A stretch of DNA of 64,000 nt, taken from NCBI GenBank assembly GCA_035506275.1, contig DATJPT010000010.1, positions 1-64,000 of the forward strand, given 5' to 3'. This stretch comes from Bacteroidota bacterium. GTDB lineage: Bacteria; Bacteroidota; Ignavibacteria; UBA10030; UBA8401. Below are positions 37,501 through 47,254 of the stretch, in pieces. The position numbers and the translations under genes are program-made. Each line of letters opens with the position of its first letter. Within the stretch, counting starts at the first letter, position 1. The notes beneath the pieces are model-generated. The model was not told the DNA's origin. It was given only the letters and a program-made list of their open reading frames with translations, and did no database searches.

Positions 37501-37699
37501 TCAGCATGATGCAAACGATGCAAAAGTCGGGTACAGCGCTGAACTCGGTTATGTTCTTTTACAAAACGTTCACGTTGCGGTCGGTTACAACTTTATCGGA
37601 AACAAGGACCGCGACCTGGTAGAATATACGTACTGGTCAAAGGGGCCGTACGTGACAATGGGAGTGAAATTCACTGAGAAAATCTTCAATGCTTTCTAA
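34547..37699 (+). CDS. Putative outer-membrane beta-barrel protein with N-terminal Ig-like domains
   Basis: 1050 residues with a signal peptide (LIILLAAASTAFGQ). Residues ~22-110 and ~110-210 look like Ig-like beta-sandwiches (VNGAAGRKVLLEVNGAPVD; IEIVTDETTFLADGKSVTHFDLVVKD). From ~230 to the end, strands alternate polar and aromatic/hydrophobic residues (GRGSIWSNYLLTASYDNQ; LYSIYGDNSNVDY; YLMFGDFNTAFAQNELARYDRSFTGVKAHYET). The sequence ends in a strand with terminal aromatic (VTMGVKFTEKIFNAF), as in outer-membrane barrels. The N-terminal part has no TonB box or plug. I recall similar 'YGD'-motif barrels beside DUF11/OmpA proteins in other phyla, but cannot check this. The gene's last 11 bases overlap the giant gene that follows. 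It could export, anchor or display its neighbours. Confidence 0.65.
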   Translation: MNLRQLTYSLIILLAAASTAFGQKLVIVEPKPNTVSLLTRQAVIVNGAAGRKVLLEVNGAPVDTGVVRIDGVCDFLGVPVPVGSIEFKVSYIGAFTEADSVGIHVAGQPHSIEIVTDETTFLADGKSVTHFDLVVKDTFGVAIPSSYIITVKSDTGTIISPDMDPNEDGIQRKIENGKVAIDLQSPAQAAVATISASWGNAKAEKQVEFTTPIEPLMLVGSANGTVNSLHTGGLISDSSFALLKDQHSISDGIHTDGRLAFYGRGSIWSNYLLTASYDNQRMQQDRLFKDLDPDVLYSIYGDNSNVDYTAQTSSPLFVKLEHNRSYLMFGDFNTAFAQNELARYDRSFTGVKAHYETKTDKVDAFGTVTDRQVVQKEIRGEGISGYYFLDNSNVFEGSEKVRIEVRDKLHSEVVLNRADKTRINDYQIDYVQGTLFFTQPVPSIDLNGNPVYIVVSYEAQSGFPDNYVAGAQGEKEIAKGLTIGASAVTEERQPKNYTLLGANTGYTAGSSLKVIGEIAQGQDNEQHGAAWNVEASGSPIEQLNLKSYFRKVEAGFLNPTVGSGGLTDGLGGTSTERYGAGGTFEPLAGTKLTGDYYHTISQAATGTVTSNSVSGGIEHSFGSAVTSSLSVQNAQYESVSSDTLPEDKRQATLVDAKTTVHATNRLNLTGEYVDNLGSSAEDAIQPSVGTIGADYRIIDPVTLSLEEKIYQGSGNSSVVGLSSSVGFGTTVTGKYELGNGISGRRNEASIGLKNTTKLTDDLTSELMYEKTRDLDRNVLETATPDHNSFSLGLEYLPKASYKATIKGEIASDGQSTKRDLTFGGDLRLARDFTLIEKLTYYEEVRSQSQDTTNSFAGGTLSANPLDQIGTPLSSGILKNFHNTIGIAYRPVAWDWLNAIGKFEQKLTYNGMVSPETYDNAQIVSLHTFIEPFRRLEMGLKYALKLDDETSYGLTAKTMTDFYLLHAEYDLNWHNFDVAGEYRVLNQHDANDAKVGYSAELGYVLLQNVHVAVGYNFIGNKDRDLVEYTYWSKGPYVTMGVKFTEKIFNAF

Positions 37700-40600
37700 A
37701 ACAATGCCGATCGCGGGAATAAAAAATTTGGATGTACGCGTGATTGCGGGATCAACTAAGGACCACCGTCCGAATGGGCGATTTCGACCGTTAGCTCTTT
37801 TGTTGAGCGGAATGCTTCTCCTTGCCAGCATATCACTCCGTGCACAAAGTATTGCGAACTACGCTCCGGTGACCCGTACGACCGGGATTATCTACTCGTC
37901 GGACTCGGCAACGGGGAATGCCTTCCCGGCTTGGAGGAACAATACTGCAGGCAATTCAAATCAGGACGATAACCGGAGCTATCCTGTCAACATCGGCTTT
38001 GATTTTTGGTATGACGGCGTCCGCTATACCCAATTCAGCGCATCAACAAACGGTTTTATGGACCTGTCTTCGGCGACATTTGACGGAGGTCCAGCTTCCC
38101 GTCCGTACGGCCCATATGACGCGGACTTGAGCACTAATTCACAATCCGGAGGAACGGTCCTCGGTATCGCCCCTCTCTATTATGATCTCACAACTCAGGG
38201 GGAAGTCGACCCGCTCGGAAACAGCATTAAATACCTTACGACCGGGACCGCTCCCAACAGAGTGTTGACGGTCGAATGGCTCAACATGTCCGAGTGGCCT
38301 AATCACAGCTCGAATACGAATTTTCAGGTGAAGCTGTTCGAATCGACCGGAGTCATAGAATTCCTGTACGGGTCGATGAGCCCCGGTAGCGGCTTCACCT
38401 GGTCATACACCCTCGGTATCAACGGCCCAAGTTTGAGCAACACGCCGGCGGCATCGGAATTACTGATTCAACAAACCCAGAACACGACGACGTTCAATAA
38501 CACTGTTCAAAACAGCCTGGCGACTCTCCCAGCTTCGTATTCTATGCTCACGTTCACCCCGCCGACGCCGGCCGATCCGACCAACCTCACATTCACGAGC
38601 GTGCAGCTTACGTCGATGAATTTGAATTGGACGGACAATGCCAACAACGAAGTCGGATACGTGATCTATCGCTCCGATGACGGCGGTGCGACGTATAACT
38701 TTATCCACCAACTTGCTGCAAACTCCACATCATCGACGGAGACAGGCCTGCTTGCGGGGACGACGTATTACTGGAAAGTGTACGCCGTAACGGAGGGGAG
38801 ACTCAGTAACGCGCTGGCAGGAAGTCAGACGACCAGCCCGGCGCCGAATGTGATCTCGGCGCAGACCGGTCCGTGGAATACCGGATCGACATGGATTGGC
38901 GGCATCGTGCCGGCGTCAACCGCAAATGTGATCATCGCCGATAATACGACAGTCACACTTGACGGCAGCAACACGGCGAACAGCGTAACTGTCGGACAAG
39001 GAGGCAGCGGCGCCACATTGATTATCGGCAACAGTGCGACAGCGCGGGCGCTGACGGTCAACGGTTCGATCACGGTCAATTCGGGGGCTTCCCTCGCCGT
39101 GAACAGCGCTTTTTCGCAAACTGCACATCAAATCAATGTCTCGGGAGACATCCTGAACTCCGGAACATTCAATATGGAAACAGGCCCGGCGAGCCGGTGC
39201 GTCGTTGTGTTCAACAGGAACGGCGCTCAAAATATTGAGGGGGGAGGGACGACCCGCTTCGGAAAGATCACGCTGAATATGGGTTCATCAAGCTCGAATA
39301 TTCTCGACGTTTCGGCCACGAATTTCGTGGACACTGTTGCAAACTTTTTGACGTTGTCGAACGGAACATTCAGGCTTTCAACGGGAGCTACCATCACTCC
39401 ATTCCAGGGAAATGTCGCGATTCCGATGTCGGCGGGGTTATGGCTCTACAGCAATTCGCCGGCGGTGACGATCCAGGACAGCCTCATCGTCGCCGGTTCG
39501 CTGCGCGTCAGCAGCGGTACATTGACGATCGGCAACGCAGCGGATGCACGGCTGATGTCCGACGGCGGTACGTTTACGATCGAGGGAGGTACGTTAAACA
39601 TTGCCGGAAGGTTTGCTCCCTATAATGGCTTCACGACGACAAGCTTTACGATGTCCGGCGGGGTGTTGAATGTCCCGACCATCGGATCGACCAGCACAAC
39701 GGATGCGCCGTTCTCGATGACCGTCGCAGGCTCGTATTTCGAGATGACCGGCGGAACGATCATCATCAAACACTCCGGCGGCTCGCACCTTGGGTTCCTC
39801 AACACGGGGGGGTCGACGTATTCAGTGACCGGCGGTACCCTCCAGATCGGGGATGCTTCAACGTCGAGCAGCGATACCATTGCTGTGAAAACTATTTCCC
39901 CCGTCTACAATTTGCTTGCTGCAGGAACAACGCCAACGGTGACCGCGAGGCTTGACACTTCGCTGACCGTGAAAAATAATATCACCATCAATTTGGGAAA
40001 CTCCCTAAACGCCAACACCTTCAACATCAGCGTTGCCGGTCTATGGAGCGATGCCGGAACGTTCGCCCCTTCGACCGCCGCGGCGATTTTTAACGGAACA
40101 TCTGCCCAGACCATCAGCAAGACATCGAGCGCGGAAACCTTCAATAAGCTGACGATAAACAATTCTGCTTCCGTGTCCCTCGCAGCAAGCACGAACGCGA
40201 CGGTCGCAGATTCTTTCCAGATCTTGCAGGGGACATTTGCGGTCGCCTCAAACACGCTGACGCTGAACGGCGGCGTCGCCAGCAGCGGCACGCTGACGTC
40301 CAACGCCGCCGGAACTGTTTCCTATAACAAAAGCTCGGCCGGACAATCGGTGATCGCAGCGAATTACGGGAACCTGATATTCAGCAATTTTACAAAAACG
40401 CTTCCATCCAGCGGAACTGTTGGGATCGCCAGCGCTTTTACACCCGGTACTGCCGCAGGGCATACAATTACCGGAAGCACGGTGGATTTCAACGGCTCGG
40501 GTGCGCAAACCATACCATGGTTCCTGTTCAATAATCTGAACGTCAGCACCAGCGGGACCAAAACACTGTCTGTGTCGACCGCAGATACCGTCTTAGGAAA

Positions 40601-43600
40601 CTTCACGATCAATTCCGGAGCGATATTTGCCGACGGCGGTTTCAGTCTTCGGGTAGCTAAGAATGTTACAAACAATAATGCGCATACGGGATCCGGCAAT
40701 ATCACTCTCATTGCGGGGTCCGCTGCACATTCGTTGTCAGGGACGGGAACTTATACCAACCTAATCCTCAATGATGCAAACGGCGCGACGCTCTCGAATA
40801 ACCTGACGGTGAACGGAGTATTGACGTTTACAAACGGCATCATCACCACTTCCGCCGTGGATACGGTAATCATTTCGGCCGGAGCGAGCGTCAGCAGGAC
40901 AAGCGGCCATGTCAACGGCAATCTCGAAAAGAATTTTTCGACGGGAAGTAATGTCCTTCGTTTGTTCGAGATCGGCGACGCTGCGACTTTCGCTCCGGAC
41001 ACAATTACTTTTGCCTCGGTGACCGCTGCCGGTAATCTTACCTGTTCGGTCACGGCGGGGGATAATCCCACAATAGCGAGTTCCGGCGTCGACCCGAATC
41101 ACAGCGTGAACCGGTATTGGACGATCTCGAACAACGGCATCGCGTTCACGACCTACAAGGCGACATTCGATTTCACGGCGGGCGATATCGATGCGGGCTC
41201 TACAACGGGAACGTTTATTGTCGGAAAACTCGACGCAGCGTGGAGCCTCACCGGGGTCGGGACGAGAACGGGGACGTCCACTCAAGCAACAGGGATGAAC
41301 AGCATCTATGCGTCAGGATCATCTTTTGTAATAGGAAACGTCGCCACGACGGCAACGAACTCCTACAGGTCGGTTGCAACGGGAAACTGGAATGCCACAG
41401 CAACATGGCAGAGATATAATGGTACTTCTTGGGTTGCCGCTGCCGCTGTACCGGACAGTACCGTTCAATCGATAGAACTGCAAAGCCCGTACACGGTCAC
41501 GATGACGGCGAGCACGAATGCGGATCAGTTGCAGATCGATGCCGGCGCGACGCTGGTGATCAACAGCGGCCAAACGTTCACACTGCATGACGGGGCTGGC
41601 ACAGACCTTACGACCCTCGGAACGCTGACAAACTCCGGAACCATTACACAGGGAACGGCGACGATCACCGTGGCCAGCGGCGGCGTGTACACGCACAACA
41701 CCAACAGCACAGCGAATATCAAAGCCACCTGGGATCCAAATTCCACCTGCCAATTCACAGGAGTTACGAACGGTACTCCGGCAAATTTTGCACAGACCTT
41801 CGGACACTTCACCTGGAATTGTGCGAGTCAAACTGCAACGATCAGCATAGCGGGGGTTCTGACGACGATCGCAGGCAATTTTACTATGACGTCAACTGGA
41901 ACGGGCGAGCTGGATCTTGCTGCCACACAGAGTCAGACCACAACGATCGGAGGAAATTATTCCCAAACCGGGGGCACTTTCGGGCTCTCTACCGGGAACG
42001 GGGCCCCGACGGTTAGCATCGCAGGAAATTTCTCGATGAGCGGCGGTACTCTCCGGATGAAGGGAACGGCGGCTGGCGGTAATTTTAGCGGCGTGTCGAC
42101 GATGAACGTGGGCGGGAATTTTTCCTTCACTTCCGGAACGATCAGCAGAAAGTCAACGAACACGGGCGGCAAAGGATTGATCGTTTTTAATGGGACCGGT
42201 ATACAGAGCTATACCTCAGGCGGAACGATCGCAACCACCGACAGCATTGGGTTTACCGTCAACAGCGGCGCTACGCTTTATGTCGGCACAAGCAGCATTA
42301 TCGGAGGAGGGACCTTTACACTATCGAGCGGCGCGGTTCTCGGAATTGGTTCGACCAATGGGATAACTGCGAGCGGAGCGACCGGCAACGTCCAGACGAC
42401 CGGCAGAGCATACAACACGGGAGCCAGCTACGTCTACAACGGTTCATCCCTACAAAGCACCGGCAATGGTCTCCCCGCCACCGTGAATAAGCTGACGATC
42501 AATAATGGGGCGGGCGTCAACCTGACCAACGCGACTCAGACCGACTCGCTGTATTTGACGTCCGGTACGTTCAACGTTAATGCCGCTGTGACCCTTACGA
42601 TCAACAATCTTGTCGTCGTCGGGGCCGGATCGCTCACAAGCGCGGCAACGGGGACGGTGAATTATAGCAAGCCATCAAACGGCCAAAGCTTGATCATCGG
42701 CAGTTACGGAAATCTGACGTTCAGTAATTTTTCAAAGATATTTCCATCCTCTGGGACTCTCTCCATTGCCGGAACATTTACTCAAGGGACGGGAACGGGA
42801 CACGTGGTTGCCGGCAGCACCGTGGCGTTTAACGGAACATCAAGCCAGGTGATCCCGGCGTTCGCATTCAATAACCTGACAACGAGCGGGAGTTGGAAGG
42901 GGCTGGGCGGAGCTGTGTCGGTCGCGGGCAATTTGACCATCACGTCGGGGGTCCTCTCGGACAGCAGCTTCATTCTTACTGTGAACGGAAACATCGCGAA
43001 TAGTGCCGTTCACAAGAGTGGATCGGGGGAGATCTATTTGAGCGGCGGCGCGTCCGCGCACGTAGTATCGGGCGGCGGGACATTCGCGAATGTGGAACTG
43101 AATGACGGATATGGGATCACGACATCAGGAAATCTGAATGTCGGCGGCACGCTGACGCTGACACGCGGCATTATTACTACGGCTGCCGACTCCGTGGTGA
43201 TCGTTTCCGGCGGAGCCGTCAGCCGGGCAGTCACCGGTCTGCCGAGGCATGTGTACGGGAATCTGAAAATGTATGTTGCGACAGGGTCTCCCGTCACGCT
43301 GACCATGCATGTCGGCGATGCTTCCACGTACGCGCCGATCGGACTGACGTTTGCCTCCGTTTCAGCTGCAGGGTACATCGTCGCATCCACGGTCGGCAGC
43401 GAACATCCAGCATTAAAGATTTCGGGCATTGATCAAACAAGCGATGCAAACCGGTACTGGACGATCGCCGATCTGGGAACGACCTTCACAACGTATGCTC
43501 TTACACTCAACTTCGCATCGTCAGACCTCGACCCGACGGCAAACACAAGCTACTTCTTTATTCGAAGATACAGTTCGCCTCTCTGGTACGGTACAAATAC

Positions 43601-46058
43601 TTCTGCCAGAACGTCTTCAAGCACTCAATCAGTCGGGCTGGGACCGACAGACTTCGGCGATTTCGCTGTGGGCCAGGTCCAAGGATATTTCCGCTGGACG
43701 GGGATCGGCGGGGACACGAAATGGAGCACCGCGGCAAACTGGAGCCTGAACAGCGTGCCCACATCGATGAACGATGTGGTGCTCGATACTACTGCGATCA
43801 TTAACAGCGTCACTGCAACCGACTCGTGCCGAAGTTTAACGATATCGAACAGCGGAATTCAACTCTCGGTGACCACAGGAACGCTGACCGTGGCCGGCAA
43901 TTTGTCAATGTCCGCGGGAAGTCTTTTTACGCAAACCGCCTTTCCGTCGATTACGGGTACGATATCGTTGACGGGGGGAAAGGTGGGTTTCAACGGAACG
44001 GGCGCGCAAACGATCCCTGCGTACAGTTATTATGACCTCTCGACAAGCGGCGCCCATACGACCAACAATCTAACCCTGGCCCCCGGGACAATTTCGGTTG
44101 CCGACAGCTTTACAAATTCAGCGACGTTCACGACAGGCTCATGGGTCAATACCGGAAATACGTTCATATACAACGGCTCGGCAGCTCAGCTCGTTGGAGC
44201 GATCATGTACAACAATCTTTCGATCATCAACGCACGCGGTTCAAACAATATCACGTTCTCGGCTTCGGACACGGTTCATATCGCGGGAACGTTAACGGCC
44301 TCTGCAACCTTCAGCAGCAATTATGGGTACGTCCTTACAGGTACAATTTTCGACTACAACGGCGCCGGATCGCAGACCGTCCCATGCATGGCCTACAACT
44401 CGCTTCGCATCAGCGGCGCGCGGAGCACAAACACATTGACCCTTTCTTCAACGGACACAATTCATGTTGCAGGCACATTCAGCCCGGCTGCGACCTTCTC
44501 CGGCACCGGGGGCTATCAATCCGCCGGAACGGTCTTCGAATATAACGGTGCGGCGGCGCAGAATATCGCCGCATTTACCTATAACAATCTCGTATTGACG
44601 AACGGCGGCGCTTCGGCAAAAACATTCACGGGAACAGACAGCGTCAAGGGAAATCTGGTCATTAACAACGGCGCGACCGGGGCGGGGGGAACCGGAACGG
44701 TTGTTCTCTTCGGGAATTGGACAAATAACGGATCGTTCACCCCATCGAACTCTGTTGTGGAATTTGGGGGCGTTCCTTCGGCGGCGATCAGCGGTGCAAC
44801 GGCCTTCTCCACATTGAACGTCAATAAACATGATTCTGCAACCGCTGTCACGTTGAATAACAACATAAATGTCGGTACCTTGAACATGTTGTATGGCACG
44901 ATGCAGACCGGAGCAAATTCCGTGACAATAACAACGGCCAGAACGGGGAACGGACTTGTTCTGGGTACCGTTACGCGGACACAGGCCTTTGCATTGTCGA
45001 CCGCGTATGCATTTGAAGGACCAAATACGTTGATTACATTTACAGCCGGCTCGGTTCCTAGTTCTGTGACCGTGACAGTTTCCCAGACAGCTCCGTCAAA
45101 TACGATCATGATGCCGGTGAACCGGTCGGTGACTATTTCAAACACCGGCGGAAGTTTTACCGCAACCGTTCGTCTGCATTATGAAAATATTGAAACGAAC
45201 AGCCTCGACGAGACATTGTTGAAATTGTGGGAATACACGGGCGGTGCATGGGTGAATATGGGAGGCACGAGCCATGACTCCGTTAACAATTATGTCGAAA
45301 CAACGGGGATCACGTCTTTCAGCCCTTCCTGGGCCATCGGGGCGAGCGCTTCTTCGAAAACGTTCGTTGACCTGAGCGGGGGAGGTCCGAAAGTCGGCGA
45401 TACGCTTGCCTATACTGTCACTGTTTTCAACCCATACAAAATTACCAAGTCGAGCGTTACCGTCAGCGATCCGCTGCCGGCGAATTTCATTCTCGTCCCC
45501 GGGAGCATCAGCAACAGCGGCTCCGTGTCCGGACAGGTGCTGACGGGAAAGAACCTTGAAGGGGGTACGATCACATGGCCGGCGTTTTCGCTTGCAGGCG
45601 ACGGATCTCTTACGAGGACATTCCGGGTCTGTTCTGATTCTACTATCGGTTCCTCGCAGACGATCACCAATACGGCACAGATCAACTATGGAGGAAGCGC
45701 GAGTGAATACGTTTCAGTCCCGGTGACGATCGCGAACCTCCCAAATCTCGCGATTGCTAATTCCGTGAACAACCCGAACCCGATCCCGGGAAACGTTCTG
45801 ACCTACACGATATCGATAAAGAACAATGGAACGGCGAACGCGACAAACATAACGCTGAACACCGCCGTCCCGGCCAACACGACATTTAATGCCAATGCAT
45901 ATGGTGCCGGCATGGGGGTGCAGGTGAACGGAGTGGCGATGACAAACGCGGCAGACGCCGACGCCGTCACGGTAAGCGGCACGTCGATCACGGTAACGAT
46001 CGCATCTATTGCTGCCGGTGCAACGACTCAGATAGTTTATCAAACGACCGTCAATTAG
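37689..46058 (+). CDS. Giant secreted repeat protein (FN3, beta-helix-like repeats, C-terminal DUF11)
   Basis: 2789 residues. ATG 37689 overlaps the barrel gene's end by 11 bases. It is preceded by a ~30-residue n-region before the signal peptide (LALLLSGMLLLASISLRAQ). A beta-domain with VNIGFDFWYDGVRYTQFSASTNGF precedes a fibronectin-III module (about 290-384, YVIYRSDDGGATYNF ... GTTYYWKVYAV). A long series of beta-helix or G8-like segments follows ('WxxGxTW', 'TLTVNG', 'AGNFTMTSTG'), including at least eight copies of an 'hNGxxxQTIPxxxYNNL' motif. Two DUF11 domains end it (about 2556-2789). There are almost no Cys residues, no autotransporter barrel and no T9SS tail, so surface delivery must use another partner, possibly the overlapping barrel gene. 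Probably an adhesin or fibre; function unknown. Confidence 0.75.
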   Translation: MLSKTMPIAGIKNLDVRVIAGSTKDHRPNGRFRPLALLLSGMLLLASISLRAQSIANYAPVTRTTGIIYSSDSATGNAFPAWRNNTAGNSNQDDNRSYPVNIGFDFWYDGVRYTQFSASTNGFMDLSSATFDGGPASRPYGPYDADLSTNSQSGGTVLGIAPLYYDLTTQGEVDPLGNSIKYLTTGTAPNRVLTVEWLNMSEWPNHSSNTNFQVKLFESTGVIEFLYGSMSPGSGFTWSYTLGINGPSLSNTPAASELLIQQTQNTTTFNNTVQNSLATLPASYSMLTFTPPTPADPTNLTFTSVQLTSMNLNWTDNANNEVGYVIYRSDDGGATYNFIHQLAANSTSSTETGLLAGTTYYWKVYAVTEGRLSNALAGSQTTSPAPNVISAQTGPWNTGSTWIGGIVPASTANVIIADNTTVTLDGSNTANSVTVGQGGSGATLIIGNSATARALTVNGSITVNSGASLAVNSAFSQTAHQINVSGDILNSGTFNMETGPASRCVVVFNRNGAQNIEGGGTTRFGKITLNMGSSSSNILDVSATNFVDTVANFLTLSNGTFRLSTGATITPFQGNVAIPMSAGLWLYSNSPAVTIQDSLIVAGSLRVSSGTLTIGNAADARLMSDGGTFTIEGGTLNIAGRFAPYNGFTTTSFTMSGGVLNVPTIGSTSTTDAPFSMTVAGSYFEMTGGTIIIKHSGGSHLGFLNTGGSTYSVTGGTLQIGDASTSSSDTIAVKTISPVYNLLAAGTTPTVTARLDTSLTVKNNITINLGNSLNANTFNISVAGLWSDAGTFAPSTAAAIFNGTSAQTISKTSSAETFNKLTINNSASVSLAASTNATVADSFQILQGTFAVASNTLTLNGGVASSGTLTSNAAGTVSYNKSSAGQSVIAANYGNLIFSNFTKTLPSSGTVGIASAFTPGTAAGHTITGSTVDFNGSGAQTIPWFLFNNLNVSTSGTKTLSVSTADTVLGNFTINSGAIFADGGFSLRVAKNVTNNNAHTGSGNITLIAGSAAHSLSGTGTYTNLILNDANGATLSNNLTVNGVLTFTNGIITTSAVDTVIISAGASVSRTSGHVNGNLEKNFSTGSNVLRLFEIGDAATFAPDTITFASVTAAGNLTCSVTAGDNPTIASSGVDPNHSVNRYWTISNNGIAFTTYKATFDFTAGDIDAGSTTGTFIVGKLDAAWSLTGVGTRTGTSTQATGMNSIYASGSSFVIGNVATTATNSYRSVATGNWNATATWQRYNGTSWVAAAAVPDSTVQSIELQSPYTVTMTASTNADQLQIDAGATLVINSGQTFTLHDGAGTDLTTLGTLTNSGTITQGTATITVASGGVYTHNTNSTANIKATWDPNSTCQFTGVTNGTPANFAQTFGHFTWNCASQTATISIAGVLTTIAGNFTMTSTGTGELDLAATQSQTTTIGGNYSQTGGTFGLSTGNGAPTVSIAGNFSMSGGTLRMKGTAAGGNFSGVSTMNVGGNFSFTSGTISRKSTNTGGKGLIVFNGTGIQSYTSGGTIATTDSIGFTVNSGATLYVGTSSIIGGGTFTLSSGAVLGIGSTNGITASGATGNVQTTGRAYNTGASYVYNGSSLQSTGNGLPATVNKLTINNGAGVNLTNATQTDSLYLTSGTFNVNAAVTLTINNLVVVGAGSLTSAATGTVNYSKPSNGQSLIIGSYGNLTFSNFSKIFPSSGTLSIAGTFTQGTGTGHVVAGSTVAFNGTSSQVIPAFAFNNLTTSGSWKGLGGAVSVAGNLTITSGVLSDSSFILTVNGNIANSAVHKSGSGEIYLSGGASAHVVSGGGTFANVELNDGYGITTSGNLNVGGTLTLTRGIITTAADSVVIVSGGAVSRAVTGLPRHVYGNLKMYVATGSPVTLTMHVGDASTYAPIGLTFASVSAAGYIVASTVGSEHPALKISGIDQTSDANRYWTIADLGTTFTTYALTLNFASSDLDPTANTSYFFIRRYSSPLWYGTNTSARTSSSTQSVGLGPTDFGDFAVGQVQGYFRWTGIGGDTKWSTAANWSLNSVPTSMNDVVLDTTAIINSVTATDSCRSLTISNSGIQLSVTTGTLTVAGNLSMSAGSLFTQTAFPSITGTISLTGGKVGFNGTGAQTIPAYSYYDLSTSGAHTTNNLTLAPGTISVADSFTNSATFTTGSWVNTGNTFIYNGSAAQLVGAIMYNNLSIINARGSNNITFSASDTVHIAGTLTASATFSSNYGYVLTGTIFDYNGAGSQTVPCMAYNSLRISGARSTNTLTLSSTDTIHVAGTFSPAATFSGTGGYQSAGTVFEYNGAAAQNIAAFTYNNLVLTNGGASAKTFTGTDSVKGNLVINNGATGAGGTGTVVLFGNWTNNGSFTPSNSVVEFGGVPSAAISGATAFSTLNVNKHDSATAVTLNNNINVGTLNMLYGTMQTGANSVTITTARTGNGLVLGTVTRTQAFALSTAYAFEGPNTLITFTAGSVPSSVTVTVSQTAPSNTIMMPVNRSVTISNTGGSFTATVRLHYENIETNSLDETLLKLWEYTGGAWVNMGGTSHDSVNNYVETTGITSFSPSWAIGASASSKTFVDLSGGGPKVGDTLAYTVTVFNPYKITKSSVTVSDPLPANFILVPGSISNSGSVSGQVLTGKNLEGGTITWPAFSLAGDGSLTRTFRVCSDSTIGSSQTITNTAQINYGGSASEYVSVPVTIANLPNLAIANSVNNPNPIPGNVLTYTISIKNNGTANATNITLNTAVPANTTFNANAYGAGMGVQVNGVAMTNAADADAVTVSGTSITVTIASIAAGATTQIVYQTTVN
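40310..41343 (+). repeat. Large internal duplication in the giant gene, copy 1
   Basis: Encodes a block from GTVSYNKSSAGQS through SSFVIGNV. It shares order and many residues with copy 2: 'YGNLxFSNFxK', 'PSSGTxxIAxxFT', 'NRYWTI', 'TFASVxAAG'. It is about 1.03 kb long, almost equal to copy 2. Confidence 0.65.
42651..43683 (+). repeat. Large internal duplication in the giant gene, copy 2
   Basis: Encodes the block from GTVNYSKPSNGQS to DFAVGQV, parallel to copy 1, starting about 2.34 kb later. The DNA has diverged, so the duplication is old and seen at protein level. Confidence 0.65.
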
Positions 46059-46089
46059 GAACTTTTCTCAATTTTTCAGGAGTGACGCC

Positions 46090-47202
46090 ATGAAGTATAT
46101 TCTTTCTTTTATCGCAGCATTGTTCCTTGTGATTTCTGAATCGCAGCTCCAGGCTCAGACATCGCAATTGAAAATGGGAGACTACACGATCACCGCCGCT
46201 GTTTCTCCAAAAAAGGAGGCGGGAGCCGTCGCTTTTGTGAGCGCGGCCTTCCCGAAAGCGGCCAAAGGGATGAAAGGGTTTGGCTTCTTTTATGCCCGGA
46301 ATGAAAACGCCCTGTCCGACGTCGTCCTTGAAATTGCCGATGCGGGAACAAAGACGATCATAAAAAATATCACGGCTTCGGACCTTGCCGGAGCTTCGAA
46401 GACCGAGACGCAAAACAAAGGGGGGAGAAACGTCGCGACGTACCAATTCGGCGCCGGCGCCGACGGGTTAGAATTGCAGGTCTCTACCGAGCTGGTCAAC
46501 GACGACACTGCACCTCTCGGAAAGAAAGTTGTTATCACCTACAAAGTGAGGCTTGCGAAAGATTCCCAGGTGAATGCCGTACTTCGTTTGAAGACCGACG
46601 GCAGCGCCCAGAAGGTCGGCACCGCCGGATTTTCTGCGAGCAGAATGGAAAACGGTTCCGCAACCTATCCTGCGATCATCATGACCTCCTTGAATCCTGT
46701 CAACGTCGATGTCGCTCCCCGTTCGGGGGACATTCAACAGGTCTCTGTCCAGACAATGAACGTTGCTTCGAAAGCCAAAACATGGGCGACGCTGTTTTCA
46801 TTCGAGGCGGTCGGCACAACTGTGAACGATGCCGGCAAAGCTTCGGAACAAGCGGCCAGGATCGCATCGAGAATCGAGTCGAAAGAAGCGAAGCCTGACC
46901 TCGTTATCTTTAATACGGCATCTCCTATCAATACCGTTCCGGGAGATACTGTCACGTACACTATTTCCTATTGTAACATCGGCAATGCGCTGGCGCAGGA
47001 CGCTGAAATTACGAATCCGGTGGCCGACGGCGTCACCCTGATCGAGAAGTCCGTAGAATCAAAGGATGCTGTGGTCACCATCGACCGTAAACCGGCAACC
47101 TCTGCCGATGCTGGCGCCCCGTCGCTGGTCCGTTGGAAGATCACAAAGAAAATCATGCCTGGAGAGGAAGGGACGCTGACAATGAAGGTCGTCGTCCGAT
47201 AA
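46090..47202 (+). CDS. Exported protein with C-terminal DUF11-like domain (surface operon)
   Basis: 370 residues, ATG 46090 with CAGGAG upstream, 31 bases after the giant gene. Signal peptide MKYILSFIAALFLVISESQLQAQ. The N-terminal ~250 residues are a beta/alpha mixture unlike the other members (KMGDYTITAAVSPKKEAGAVAFVSAAF; GFGFFYARNENALSDVVLEI) and rich in Lys. Residues ~272-370 form a DUF11-like module (PINTVPGDTVTYTISYCNIGNALAQDAEITNPV) ending GTLTMKVVVR. No homologue recognised for the first domain. Its small size and unique first domain suggest a connector, cap or chaperone-like component of the assembly; this is a guess from context. No T9SS tail. Confidence 0.65.
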   Translation: MKYILSFIAALFLVISESQLQAQTSQLKMGDYTITAAVSPKKEAGAVAFVSAAFPKAAKGMKGFGFFYARNENALSDVVLEIADAGTKTIIKNITASDLAGASKTETQNKGGRNVATYQFGAGADGLELQVSTELVNDDTAPLGKKVVITYKVRLAKDSQVNAVLRLKTDGSAQKVGTAGFSASRMENGSATYPAIIMTSLNPVNVDVAPRSGDIQQVSVQTMNVASKAKTWATLFSFEAVGTTVNDAGKASEQAARIASRIESKEAKPDLVIFNTASPINTVPGDTVTYTISYCNIGNALAQDAEITNPVADGVTLIEKSVESKDAVVTIDRKPATSADAGAPSLVRWKITKKIMPGEEGTLTMKVVVR

Positions 47203-47254
47203 GTCGATGAAAAAAGGTTCATTATATCGAGTGTTGATTGTGGAAAATCCTGTC

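Noticed and set aside
34547-37699. TonB-dependent receptor
   Set aside because: No TonB box or plug motifs; the N terminus holds Ig-like sandwiches instead.
38800-45300. Dense repeated DNA inside the giant gene, at first sight a possible CRISPR-like or tandem array
   Set aside because: The repetition is at protein level (beta-helix units), with irregular spacing and one uninterrupted reading frame; no identical direct repeats with uniform spacers.
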